A DNA stretch of 64,000 nt. It comes from Arcticibacter tournemirensis (GTDB lineage Bacteria > Bacteroidota > Bacteroidia > Sphingobacteriales > Sphingobacteriaceae). Shown one piece after another: positions 20,097 through 28,275 of this stretch; within the stretch, counting starts at the first letter, position 1, and each line of letters starts with the position of its first letter. The stretch spans positions 1,364,001-1,428,000 of the forward strand of contig NZ_VFPL01000001.1 in NCBI RefSeq assembly GCF_006716645.1. The letters run 5' to 3'. A program made the translations under genes and the position numbers. Under the pieces are notes generated by a model. That model was not told where the DNA came from, did not search any database, and worked only from the letters and a program-made list of their open reading frames with translations.

Positions 20097-22367
20097 CTAT
20101 TGCGAGATTCCATGAACATGCCTCCTCAGATATTTGGCAGTTGCAGACACTTTATCTTCCATTAATCTTTTAACGGTTCCTTCAAATACCAGTTGTCCGC
20201 CATATTTACCTGGACCGGGCCCGATATCTATCACCCAGTCGGCCTGTGAAATAATATCGAGATTGTGTTCAATCACAATCAGAGTGTTCCCACTTTCCAC
20301 CATTCGGTTAAGTATCGCCATGAGTCTCTTTGTATCAGCAGGATGCAGGCCCGTAGTTGGCTCGTCTAATATAAGGACCTTACCTTTCCCGTTCAGTTCT
20401 ATTGTTAATTTTAACCGCTGTCTCTCACCTCCTGAGAAAGTGCTCAACCGTTGTCCAAGTGTTACATAGCCTAGTCCTAACTCAATCAGCAGGTTGAAAT
20501 GATGAGAGAAAACCTGATTCATAAAAAAGACCGCTGCTTCCTCTACAGTCATATTCATAACCTGCACAATGTTTTTCTTTTGATAGCTGTACTGCAGAAC
20601 GTCATTACGAAATCCGCTTCCATGACATGCTTCACAGGGTTCCTCTACGTCGTCCATAAACGCCATGTCGATTTTTTCTATTTCTAATCCTTTGCAAAAG
20701 GGACAGGCCCCCTCGCTATTGCGACTAAAAAGCTTGTTGCTTACTTTGTTGGAGGTCGCAAATAGGTCCCTTATTTCATTAGAAATATCCAGATAGGTTA
20801 GTAAGTTAGCCCTTGAATTGCCAATAATAGCTGACTGATCTATAATAATAACTTCAGGAAACTGAGAGGGGAGAACCTTGCCGACCAAGGTGCTTTTACC
20901 CGACCCTGCTACACCGGTGATAACCGTCAGTATATCTTTTGGCAGTTTAACGGAAATCTTGTTAAGATTATATAAACTAGCGTTCTTAATCTCAAAGATT
21001 TCAGTCCATTTGCGGGGATGCAGTTTAAAAGTTCTTTTATCAGAGAAGTACTCGCCGGTTTTACCAATTGATGTTTTTAAGTTTTCAAATGAACCTTCAT
21101 ATACTATTTCCCCACCATGGATTCCCGACAGGGGGCCCATATCAATAATATGATCGGCAATTTTTATCAGATCAGGATCATGCTCGACGATCAAAACGGT
21201 GTTCCCTTTTTCTTTTATTTGTTTAATAATTTGAGAAATATTGTCGAGATCTTTAGGATGAAGGCCCACACTAGGTTCGTCAAAGATGTATAACAGGTTT
21301 TCCAGACTGTTTCCAAGATGTTTGACCATCTTAATGCGTTGCGATTCGCCTCCCGATAATGTGTTGGTTGTTCTGTCTAAGGTTAGGTACTGAAGTCCTA
21401 TCGTAACGACATTCTTGAGCTTTTTTTCAAGCTCATGGAGTATTGTTTGATAAAGGCTGGACGACAATGATTGTATAAATATTAACAAATCATCTATAGG
21501 GAGGGCGGCGCAATCGGCAATGTCCTTATCAACAATCTTACAGTATAGTATTTTGTTGTTCAATCTTTTTCCATGGCAATCGGGACATGCGCCAGAAGAA
21601 ATGATTTTTTGGAGATCGGTTCTTCTTAGCGTGTGCTCTCTTGAGTCCTTCTTTAAAATACTGTTTTTTATCCGGGGCAGCACGCCTATATACTGCACGG
21701 TCTTCCCCCATTCCTTCGTGGGACGCGGCGGTTTGTGCTCTGGGGCATGGAGTAGTAGTTCCCATTCTTCCTTTGTGTAATCCTTTAGCTTTTTTTCGTT
21801 GTCAAAATATCCCGAATTGGCATATCTCAGCCAACGATACCCCCCTGATTGAAATGTGGGGAAGAGGATAGCTCCTTCATTTAAAGACTTATTTTTATCG
21901 AAGAGCTTGTCGATATCTATGCTGTTGATATAGCCCAGTCCGTCGCACGTTGGGCACATTCCCTGCGGGTGATTGAATGAGAAAACGTTAGAGTAGCCCA
22001 CAAATGGCCTTCCCATTCTGGAAAACAACAGTCTCAACGAAGCATAGATGTCGGTCGCTGTTCCTACGGTAGAGCGTGCGTTTCCGCCTAATCGCTTTTG
22101 GTTTATAATAACCGGAACATTTAGGTGTTCTATTTTATCGACATCTGCTACACCGAGATGCATTAATCGATTTCGGACGAAGCTATTCTGGGTTTCATTT
22201 ATTTGGCGTTGAGCTTCTGCTCCAATGGTTTCAAAAACCAGCGATGACTTCCCCGAACCTGACACCCCTGTGAAAATGGTTATCTGATTCTTAGGAATTT
22301 CCAAAGAAATGTTTTTCAGGTTGTTTTGACGGGCGCCAAATATTTTAATTGTTCTCTCTTCAATCAT
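20097..22367 (-). CDS. Short UvrA-type excinuclease ATPase (UvrA2/DrrC-like)
   Basis: This 756-residue protein has two ABC ATPase modules of the UvrA type. The first has Walker A TGVSGSGKSSLVFE near residue 33, a signature LSGGESQRIK near 338 and FDEPSVGLHP. The second has TGVAGSGKSTL, FSGGERQRLKL and LDEPTTGLHP. Zinc-binding CxxC pairs appear as CPTCDG, CPDCHG, CPFCKG and CEACHG. It is about 180 residues shorter than UvrA proper (about 940), as expected for class II UvrA proteins that lack the UvrB-binding insert and are linked to drug or DNA-adduct tolerance. No uvrB or uvrC is nearby. Confidence 0.88.
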   Translation of the reverse strand: MIEERTIKIFGARQNNLKNISLEIPKNQITIFTGVSGSGKSSLVFETIGAEAQRQINETQNSFVRNRLMHLGVADVDKIEHLNVPVIINQKRLGGNARSTVGTATDIYASLRLLFSRMGRPFVGYSNVFSFNHPQGMCPTCDGLGYINSIDIDKLFDKNKSLNEGAILFPTFQSGGYRWLRYANSGYFDNEKKLKDYTKEEWELLLHAPEHKPPRPTKEWGKTVQYIGVLPRIKNSILKKDSREHTLRRTDLQKIISSGACPDCHGKRLNNKILYCKIVDKDIADCAALPIDDLLIFIQSLSSSLYQTILHELEKKLKNVVTIGLQYLTLDRTTNTLSGGESQRIKMVKHLGNSLENLLYIFDEPSVGLHPKDLDNISQIIKQIKEKGNTVLIVEHDPDLIKIADHIIDMGPLSGIHGGEIVYEGSFENLKTSIGKTGEYFSDKRTFKLHPRKWTEIFEIKNASLYNLNKISVKLPKDILTVITGVAGSGKSTLVGKVLPSQFPEVIIIDQSAIIGNSRANLLTYLDISNEIRDLFATSNKVSNKLFSRNSEGACPFCKGLEIEKIDMAFMDDVEEPCEACHGSGFRNDVLQYSYQKKNIVQVMNMTVEEAAVFFMNQVFSHHFNLLIELGLGYVTLGQRLSTFSGGERQRLKLTIELNGKGKVLILDEPTTGLHPADTKRLMAILNRMVESGNTLIVIEHNLDIISQADWVIDIGPGPGKYGGQLVFEGTVKRLMEDKVSATAKYLRRHVHGISQ

Positions 22368-22562
22368 TTTGGACTTACAGACGTAATCGGATAGCTATTT
22401 GTTTATTATAGCAGATGTTATTCAAAGGTACAAAATGTTGCTGAATAGGTGTTTTCATGATTCCTTAGCTATGTTAATAATAATACCGAAAGGTATATTA
22501 TTTTGTGTACCTTTGGGTGTAAGTCGTGACTAAGGCTTCGAAGCATTTTAAAATATACAAGT

Positions 22563-23810
22563 ATGACCAATCGCGTTGTAGTAACAGGCATAGGTGCTCT
22601 GACACCCTTAGGAAATAATGTAAAGGATTTTTGGAGCGGTGTTAAGAGCGGAAAAAGCGGAGCCGCACCGATTACCAGATTTGATGCATCGCTATTCCGG
22701 ACAAAGTTTGCGTGCGAACTGAAAAATTTTGATCCTACACTTTTCCTGGATCGGGCGGAAGTTAAACGAATGGATCCATTCACTCAATATGCCATTGTCG
22801 CATCAGATGAAGCCATAGCGGATTCTGGTTTCAATGTGAATGAGATGGATCCGTTTGATGTAGGGGTGATCTGGGGCTCGGGACAGGGCGGAATGCAGAC
22901 CTTTGAAGAGCAGGTCGCCGAATATGCTCTTGGTAACGGACAACCACGATTTAGTCCCTTTTTCGTGCCGAAACTCATTGCAAACATGGCCTCAGGTATG
23001 ATCTCAATCCGTAACGGTTATATGGGAATCAATTATACAACCGTTTCGGCTTGCGCCACCTCGAATAGTGCAATTATGGACGCCTTCAACTATATCCGCA
23101 CAGGGCAGGCCAAGATTATAGTAACCGGCGGATCTGAAGCGCCCATTACAGCGGCATCGATTGGCGGATTCTGTGCGATGAAGGCCATGTCTGTAAGGAA
23201 TGATGATCCTGCAGTGGCTTCCCGTCCCTTTGATGTAGCCCGAGATGGCTTCGTTATGGGAGAAGGTGCAGGTGCATTGGTGTTGGAAGATTACGATCAT
23301 GCGAAAAGCAGGGGCGCACATATCTATGCAGAGATCACCGGTGCAGCAATGACCGCAGATGCTTACCATATGACGGCTACACATCCCGAGGGACTGGGTG
23401 CAAAGCGGGCCATGGAAATTGCATTGAAAACTTCAGGAATGAACTTTCAGGATCTCGATTATCTGAATGCACATGCGACATCGACACCTGTGGGCGACCT
23501 TTCGGAAATCAAAGCGATTATAAGCCTCACAAAAAATGAAAAGAATAAAGTGCAGGTCAGCGCAACGAAATCAATGACGGGGCATCTTATGGGGGCAGCC
23601 GGAGGAATTGAAGCACTCATTTGTATCCTGGCTATCCGCGACAGGGTAATCCCTCCAACGATTAATACAACAGAAGTGGATCCGGACATTCCGCAAAGCG
23701 TGAATCTGGTTTTAAAGGAAGCTATAGATTTTCCCGTGAAGGCAGCGATGAGTAATACCTTCGGGTTTGGGGGGCATAATAGCATTGTGGTTTTCCGGGA
23801 GCTTGCCTGA
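22563..23810 (+). CDS. Beta-ketoacyl-ACP synthase II-type enzyme (FabF family)
   Basis: This 415-residue condensing enzyme has the complete KAS triad. The active Cys is in TVSACATSN (near residue 161), the first His in NAHATSTPVGD (near 303) and the second His in KSMTGHLMGAAGG (near 339). It would join malonyl-ACP to an acyl-ACP. NAHATSTP replaces the common NAHGTSTP, and it stands alone without acpP or other fab genes. It may therefore be a paralogue of the housekeeping enzyme serving a specialised acyl chain. A TACCTTTG -7-like element lies at 22,508-22,515. Confidence 0.9.
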   Translation: MTNRVVVTGIGALTPLGNNVKDFWSGVKSGKSGAAPITRFDASLFRTKFACELKNFDPTLFLDRAEVKRMDPFTQYAIVASDEAIADSGFNVNEMDPFDVGVIWGSGQGGMQTFEEQVAEYALGNGQPRFSPFFVPKLIANMASGMISIRNGYMGINYTTVSACATSNSAIMDAFNYIRTGQAKIIVTGGSEAPITAASIGGFCAMKAMSVRNDDPAVASRPFDVARDGFVMGEGAGALVLEDYDHAKSRGAHIYAEITGAAMTADAYHMTATHPEGLGAKRAMEIALKTSGMNFQDLDYLNAHATSTPVGDLSEIKAIISLTKNEKNKVQVSATKSMTGHLMGAAGGIEALICILAIRDRVIPPTINTTEVDPDIPQSVNLVLKEAIDFPVKAAMSNTFGFGGHNSIVVFRELA

Positions 23811-23905
23811 TCCGGATGAGGGCGTCCCAGGACTGGCTGTCAGCGGCCAGGCCTGGCATACCTGGAAATCCATTAGTTTGCCAGTAAGCGCCGACCGGTA
23901 TGAGA

Positions 23906-24517
23906 TTATGCTTTGTTAATTTGAATCTGGGAAAGGATCAGCTGCACGGTGCGGGTAATATGCTCAAAATTGCTGTTATCATCAGTTACCTTCGTAATCA
24001 TAATACCTCCCTCTATTAGAGCGACAATCGATATGGAAAGTTGATGTACGTTGGTTTCCGGGTGGAATTCGCCATTCTCAATGCCTGTGCGCAGCAGCTC
24101 AGCTATCCTGGATCTCCACTGATTTATAGCAATTGCAGCTTTGTTTTTTAATAGTGCATGAGTGTCGTCGGCTTCGACAGCTGTGTTCAGTACAGGACAA
24201 CCGCCCCTGGGAGAACCACTCCTGTTGATTTTGTCGTAAACATTTACAAAGGCCATTAACTTTTCATAGCAGGAGCTTGCTTTCGCCATATTCTGATCAA
24301 CCAGCGTCTTCACCTGATCAAGATTAAAATCAAAAGCTGCTAATGCAACCTCGTCCTTGTTCTCGAAGTTTCCGTAAATACTACCTTTTGTTAACCCTGT
24401 GGCCTCAGTAAGATCGGTCAGAGAGGTGCCCGCGTATCCTTTCGTATTGAAGATACCGGCTGTCGTTTGGATAATGAATTGACGGGTACGTTCTGCTTTC
24501 GAAAGTTTTTCTGCCAT
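23906..24517 (-). CDS. TetR/AcrR-family transcriptional regulator
   Basis: This 203-residue protein has an N-terminal TetR helix-turn-helix (residues 10-57, LTDLTEATGLTKGSIYGNFENKDEV). A helical ligand-binding domain follows with the RGGCPVLNTAVEADD segment near 100-114, seen in a common subfamily that senses organic compounds. It has no adjacent target gene in the same operon. A perfect palindrome over its own promoter points to autoregulation. Confidence 0.9.
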   Translation of the reverse strand: MAEKLSKAERTRQFIIQTTAGIFNTKGYAGTSLTDLTEATGLTKGSIYGNFENKDEVALAAFDFNLDQVKTLVDQNMAKASSCYEKLMAFVNVYDKINRSGSPRGGCPVLNTAVEADDTHALLKNKAAIAINQWRSRIAELLRTGIENGEFHPETNVHQLSISIVALIEGGIMITKVTDDNSNFEHITRTVQLILSQIQINKA

Positions 24518-24524
24518 GCAGCAA

Positions 24525-24542
24525 ATATACCAATTAGTATAT
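24525..24542. promoter_or_regulatory. Putative TetR operator overlapping the promoter
   Basis: ATATAC and GTATAT are perfect 6-bp half-sites around CAATTA, 8 bp upstream of the regulator's ATG. On the minus strand TATATTTG (24,528-24,521), a -7-type element, overlaps it. A bound repressor would block transcription of its own gene. Confidence 0.6.
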
Positions 24543-24751
24543 ATAATAAGTTACAGATGGATCGTACAGATGACCGGACCCGGTCCTGAGCTATTCGCGG
24601 GTCAGATGATAATAAATTATCAAGTCAGTTGAAGAATGTTTTGTAAAGCTGATCTGTGTGGTATATAATATGAAACTATTACAAACTCTATAAAGAAAAA
24701 TGCTCTGCAAGTGATACCCTTAGTATAGACATTGGAAGACAGCAATCAATA

Positions 24752-24781
24752 AAAGCGCAACGGTTAGTGCCGTTGCGCTTT
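24752..24781. terminator. Intrinsic terminator after the manganese catalase gene
   Basis: A 12-bp perfect stem (24,752-24,763 with 24,770-24,781) around a 6-base loop is flanked by A and T runs. It lies 26 bp beyond the catalase stop on the minus strand. Confidence 0.85.
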
Positions 24782-24806
24782 CGATCATTAATGAACAAAG
24801 AGGTGT

Positions 24807-25751
24807 TTACTTTTTGCTTTTGGAATAATCGCTCCACTGTGCAGTGCCTTTGGGTTCAGCGTTCCTAACTTCAGCACTTCGTTCCTCACTCAGCTGTTCG
24901 TTTAGTTTTTCAGTTTTTGCAAGCTCGCTTTTCTTGTTGTCTTCAGTTTCAGTTAGCCCCTTAGTATCCTTCACGTGCGCCACCGGATCAGCAATATATT
25001 CCCAATCTTTTCCCATATCCGGCATTTCTCCGTCATTCCATGGGCCTCTTGGACTTTTTTCCGGAGAGAGGTTGAAATATTGTTGCGTAAAACGAGGGTC
25101 TGCCTGTAATACGCCCGGAGGGAAGTTGGGCTGGATGGTTGCTAATGCTGCTTCGAACATTTTATAATGAGCAACTTCACGGGTCATCAGAAAAGATAGC
25201 GTTTCTTTTACATATGGGTCATCCGTAAATTTCATCAGGTGCTCGTATACTAACTTAGCTCTCGACTCCGATGCAAGGTTACTTCGCAGGTCGACAGTAA
25301 GATCACCATTTGAGTGGATGTAGGAAGCGCACCATGGAATACCCTGGCTGTTTCTTAGGGTTGGACCGCCTCCGGTAATAATCGGGAACTGAGGATTAGC
25401 GGTCAGAGCAGCATGAATGATGTTCTCTTTAGCTGCTTTTCCGTCCAATACCTGCATGATCTCACTTTGGTCTGCAGCATCTTTAAGCTCTCCGTTTACG
25501 CCTTTTAGTAGCATCTGGATTGTGGCACCAACGATCTCCAGGTGTGAAAATTCTTCTGTGGCAATATCCATAAGCATGTCGTACTTGTCCGGATGAGGCT
25601 GCTTAGCGCCGAAGGCTTGCGTGAAATACTGCATTGCGGCAGCAAGTTCGCCATTTTCTCCTCCAAACTGTTCTAGTAGGATATTCGCAAATGCCGGATC
25701 AGGTTTTGATACCCGGGCATTAAACTGCAGGTCTTTTGAGTGATGAAACAT
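24807..25751 (-). CDS. Manganese (non-haem) catalase
   Basis: This 314-residue protein matches dimanganese catalases, which dismutate hydrogen peroxide. Metal ligands are expected from the four-helix ferritin-like core: Glu in NGELAAAMQYFTQAF (near 34), Glu and His in IATEEFSHLEIV (near 66-70), Glu in LASESRAKLVYEHL, and the TREVAHYKMFE helix carrying Glu and His. The C-terminal tail (about 270-314) is highly charged and low complexity. It is monocistronic with its own terminator; the TetR gene lies 289 bp upstream in the same direction. Confidence 0.93.
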   Translation of the reverse strand: MFHHSKDLQFNARVSKPDPAFANILLEQFGGENGELAAAMQYFTQAFGAKQPHPDKYDMLMDIATEEFSHLEIVGATIQMLLKGVNGELKDAADQSEIMQVLDGKAAKENIIHAALTANPQFPIITGGGPTLRNSQGIPWCASYIHSNGDLTVDLRSNLASESRAKLVYEHLMKFTDDPYVKETLSFLMTREVAHYKMFEAALATIQPNFPPGVLQADPRFTQQYFNLSPEKSPRGPWNDGEMPDMGKDWEYIADPVAHVKDTKGLTETEDNKKSELAKTEKLNEQLSEERSAEVRNAEPKGTAQWSDYSKSKK

Positions 25752-26017
25752 AGTTTTTCTTTTAGAAGATGTAAATTGTTATCTAATACAACCCTCATCG
25801 GTAGTATTGGTTTTGGGATTCGCCTATTAAGATCGATTACAAGGAATGTATGGATGATTGCTCATTCCTGCGATAAATATTGTTTAGAATACCTTCCCGG
25901 GCAACACTCGGATCGTTGAACAGATCTGACAAATTGTTTTTAACAAGCAGATAAGCCTGCTTGATCCAGAAATGATTACTATGTAGGATTCAACGAGGAA
26001 AAGAGATGCTAAAACAA

Positions 26018-26047
26018 AAACCCCTCAAACTATTGTTTGAAGGGTTT
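26018..26047 (-). terminator. tmRNA terminator
   Basis: Positions 26,018-26,030 pair with 26,035-26,047 in 12 of 13 positions around a tatt loop. On the minus strand a U-rich run follows. It lies 24 bp past the 3' end of ssrA. Confidence 0.8.
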
Positions 26048-26070
26048 AGTGGTGTTTGATATTCACCCAG

Positions 26071-26435
26071 TGGAGCCGGAGGGATTCGAACCCTCGTCCA
26101 GATACGGAACAAATTATGCTTTCTACATGCTTATCTGCCATTTAATTGTAGGGAAGGGGAAGGCTGGCAGATTGCCTGTACCGTCTTCCTTAGGTGCTTT
26201 ATCTCGCCTGGTCACCACACCACTAACCAAGCCAGTTCTGTTGATCGATGCCCCGGTTACTGGTTTAACAGAACAGAATACCAGCGGGACAAAAGCTGAG
26301 CTAATTCTAAATTAGGCAGCTAAGGCGTAGTTATTTTCGCCAATTATAGTTTGAGAGTTCAGATTTAAGCGCTAGTCTCACAACGCGCTGCATGCTTACA
26401 TACCTGCCACCATCCTGTCAATTCCGGTCGGCCCC
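26071..26435 (-). ncRNA. ssrA: Transfer-messenger RNA (tmRNA)
   Basis: On the minus strand the 5' GGGGCCG pairs with CGGCTCC at the 3' end, followed by discriminator A. The T arm gggttcgaatccct is intact. The tag reading frame (26,341-26,312) encodes GENNYALAA then TAA, the typical Bacteroidota proteolysis tag. The RNA rescues stalled ribosomes with SmpB. Length is about 365 nt; CCA is not encoded. Confidence 0.96.
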
Positions 26436-26447
26436 ATGTATGTGTTG

Positions 26448-27686
26448 TTATATTCTCACTTCTTCTTTCAGTGTTTCAGTTTCTCCCTTTACAACTCGTC
26501 CGGGATATTCTATTAACGCTTTCTCCAGGCAAATCATTGCCTTCGCTAAATCCTCCTTGTTCAAAACATATGCCAAACGTACTTCATCTCTTCCAGCACC
26601 CTCCGTACAGTAAAAACCTGCCGCAGGAGCCATCATTACTGTCTCATTGTCATAAGAGAACTTTTCAAGTACCCACTGGCAGAACTTTTCGGTGTCATCC
26701 ACCGGCAGGCGGGCGACTACGTAAAAAGCGCCTTTCGGATTGGGACAGAATACCCCTTCCATCTTATTAAGAGCCTGTACGAGGAGGTCGCGCCTTTCTG
26801 TATACTCCTTATTTACTACTTCGAAGTACGATTCAGGCGTATCCGTTCCTGCTTCTGCGGCAATTTGATCCACCATACCCGGACTAAGTCTTGCCTGCGC
26901 AAATTTCAGTGCGGTGGAAAGCACCCGCTTGTTCTTCGTTACAAAACAACCAATACGTGCTCCGCAGGCGCTGTAACGCTTCGAAATACTATCGAAAACA
27001 ATAACGTGGTCGTCCAGACCTTCAAGATGCATCGGCGAATAGAACTTATTGCCGTCGTAGCAAAACTCACGGTAGGCCTCATCTGCGAACAGATAAAGAT
27101 CATACTTGAGGCATAGTTTCTTTAATTCTACAAGTTCTTCGTAGGAGTAAAGGTAGCCCGAAGGATTATTGGGATTACAAATAAATATAGCTTTTGTCTT
27201 CGCGGTGATGAGCTTTTCAAACTCGCTTACGGGTGGAAGCGCAAATCCTGTTTCTATAAACGAAAGCACGGGTTTGATCACGGCGCTGCTCATCCAGGCA
27301 AAAGCGCTGTAATTGGCATAGAAAGGCTCTGGAATGATTACCTCGTCTCCCGGATCTAAGCACGATTGCATTGCAATAACTATCGCTTCCGAAGCCCCGC
27401 TGGTTACCAGGATGTCTCCGGCATCAACGTTATACCCGGCGCGATTATAGTATTCTGCAAGTTTGGTACGGTAAGATTCTGTTCCTTCTGACTGGGTATA
27501 AGCCCATACATCGAAGTCTACAGAGCGGATGGCATCCATCATTACCTGGGGTGTATCGATATCGGGCTGGCCGATATTCAGATGATAAACCTTCTTTCCT
27601 TCGTGTTTTGCCTGTTCTGCGTAAGGTGTAAGCTTACGAATTGGAGAAGCCGGCATCCCATTCCCCTTCTTTGAAATCTTTGGCAT
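26448..27686 (-). CDS. Pyridoxal-phosphate aminotransferase, class I/II
   Basis: This 412-residue protein is a fold-type I aminotransferase of the aspartate/tyrosine type. It shows the N-terminal YHLNIGQPDIDTP segment (near 36), VTSGASEAI (near 90), the cofactor-contacting NPNNPSGYLYS (near 173) and DEAYREF. The PLP-binding Lys is in DSISKRYSACGARIG (near 235). Substrate cannot be assigned securely; in this phylum close relatives act on aspartate and aromatic acids. A TATTTTTG element ends 5 bases before the ATG, suggesting a very short leader. Confidence 0.9.
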   Translation of the reverse strand: MPKISKKGNGMPASPIRKLTPYAEQAKHEGKKVYHLNIGQPDIDTPQVMMDAIRSVDFDVWAYTQSEGTESYRTKLAEYYNRAGYNVDAGDILVTSGASEAIVIAMQSCLDPGDEVIIPEPFYANYSAFAWMSSAVIKPVLSFIETGFALPPVSEFEKLITAKTKAIFICNPNNPSGYLYSYEELVELKKLCLKYDLYLFADEAYREFCYDGNKFYSPMHLEGLDDHVIVFDSISKRYSACGARIGCFVTKNKRVLSTALKFAQARLSPGMVDQIAAEAGTDTPESYFEVVNKEYTERRDLLVQALNKMEGVFCPNPKGAFYVVARLPVDDTEKFCQWVLEKFSYDNETVMMAPAAGFYCTEGAGRDEVRLAYVLNKEDLAKAMICLEKALIEYPGRVVKGETETLKEEVRI

Positions 27687-27700
27687 TTGTGCAAAAATAA

Positions 27701-27730
27701 AAAAACCTCTCCGGTTCCAGAGAGGTTTTT
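27701..27730. terminator. Intrinsic terminator between the DUF1573 and aminotransferase genes
   Basis: AAAAACCTCTC pairs with GAGAGGTTTTT around an 8-base loop. It ends transcription of the DUF1573 gene before the aminotransferase promoter. Confidence 0.85.
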
Positions 27731-27750
27731 GATTCTTTTGAGTTTTTATT

Positions 27751-28140
27751 TTATTTCGACTCCGGTACTACCTCTCCTTTGATGTATAAATATTTAACCG
27801 GGGTCTTCGCATTTGATTTAATGGTAAGCACCTTGTTAAACGAACCAGGGGCCGCTGCATTGAAAGTTACAGTGATTGTACCCGCTTCTCCTTTTTTAAT
27901 TGGAGTGCTGGTATATTTAGGCACTGTACAGCCACAGCTTGATTCTACCGTGCTAATGATCAGCGGCAGATCGCCGGTGTTATTGAATTTGAATTCGTAT
28001 GTAACAGGCTTCCCCTGTGCTATTTTACCAAAATCATTCGTTTCCTTTTCGAATTTGAATTCGGGCTGCTGGTCTGCGCGTAAAGCTGTCATCACAACAA
28101 ATCCCATAATCAGCGTACATAAGGCTATGAATCTTTTCAT
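27751..28140 (-). CDS. Secreted DUF1573 protein
   Basis: This 129-residue protein has a signal peptide (MKRFIALCTLIMGFVVMTALRA) and one DUF1573 domain, an immunoglobulin-like beta sandwich common in Bacteroidota envelopes. The hallmark is NDFGKIAQGKPVTYEFKFNN followed by the SSCGCT motif near residue 67 and PGSFNKVLTIKSNA. The role of the domain is not established. It is a single-gene unit, divergent from the E1 gene. Confidence 0.88.
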   Translation of the reverse strand: MKRFIALCTLIMGFVVMTALRADQQPEFKFEKETNDFGKIAQGKPVTYEFKFNNTGDLPLIISTVESSCGCTVPKYTSTPIKKGEAGTITVTFNAAAPGSFNKVLTIKSNAKTPVKYLYIKGEVVPESK

Positions 28141-28235
28141 TTTATCAGTGTTTGTTCAAATATATGTAAAGTTACCAAGTATTTTGTTTATTCAAAAATA
28201 ATACCAATTATGTTTACGTAACAATCATCTTGGGG

Positions 28236-28265
28236 TTTCATAATGCTGGTATTTTATTAATTTTG
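28236..28265 (+). promoter_or_regulatory. Promoter of the fused E1 gene
   Basis: TAATTTTG (28,258-28,265) matches TAnnTTTG and is preceded at 19 bp by TTT. The coding start lies 10 bases downstream, so the leader would be only a few bases. Confidence 0.55.
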
Positions 28266-28275
28266 ACAAAATCGC

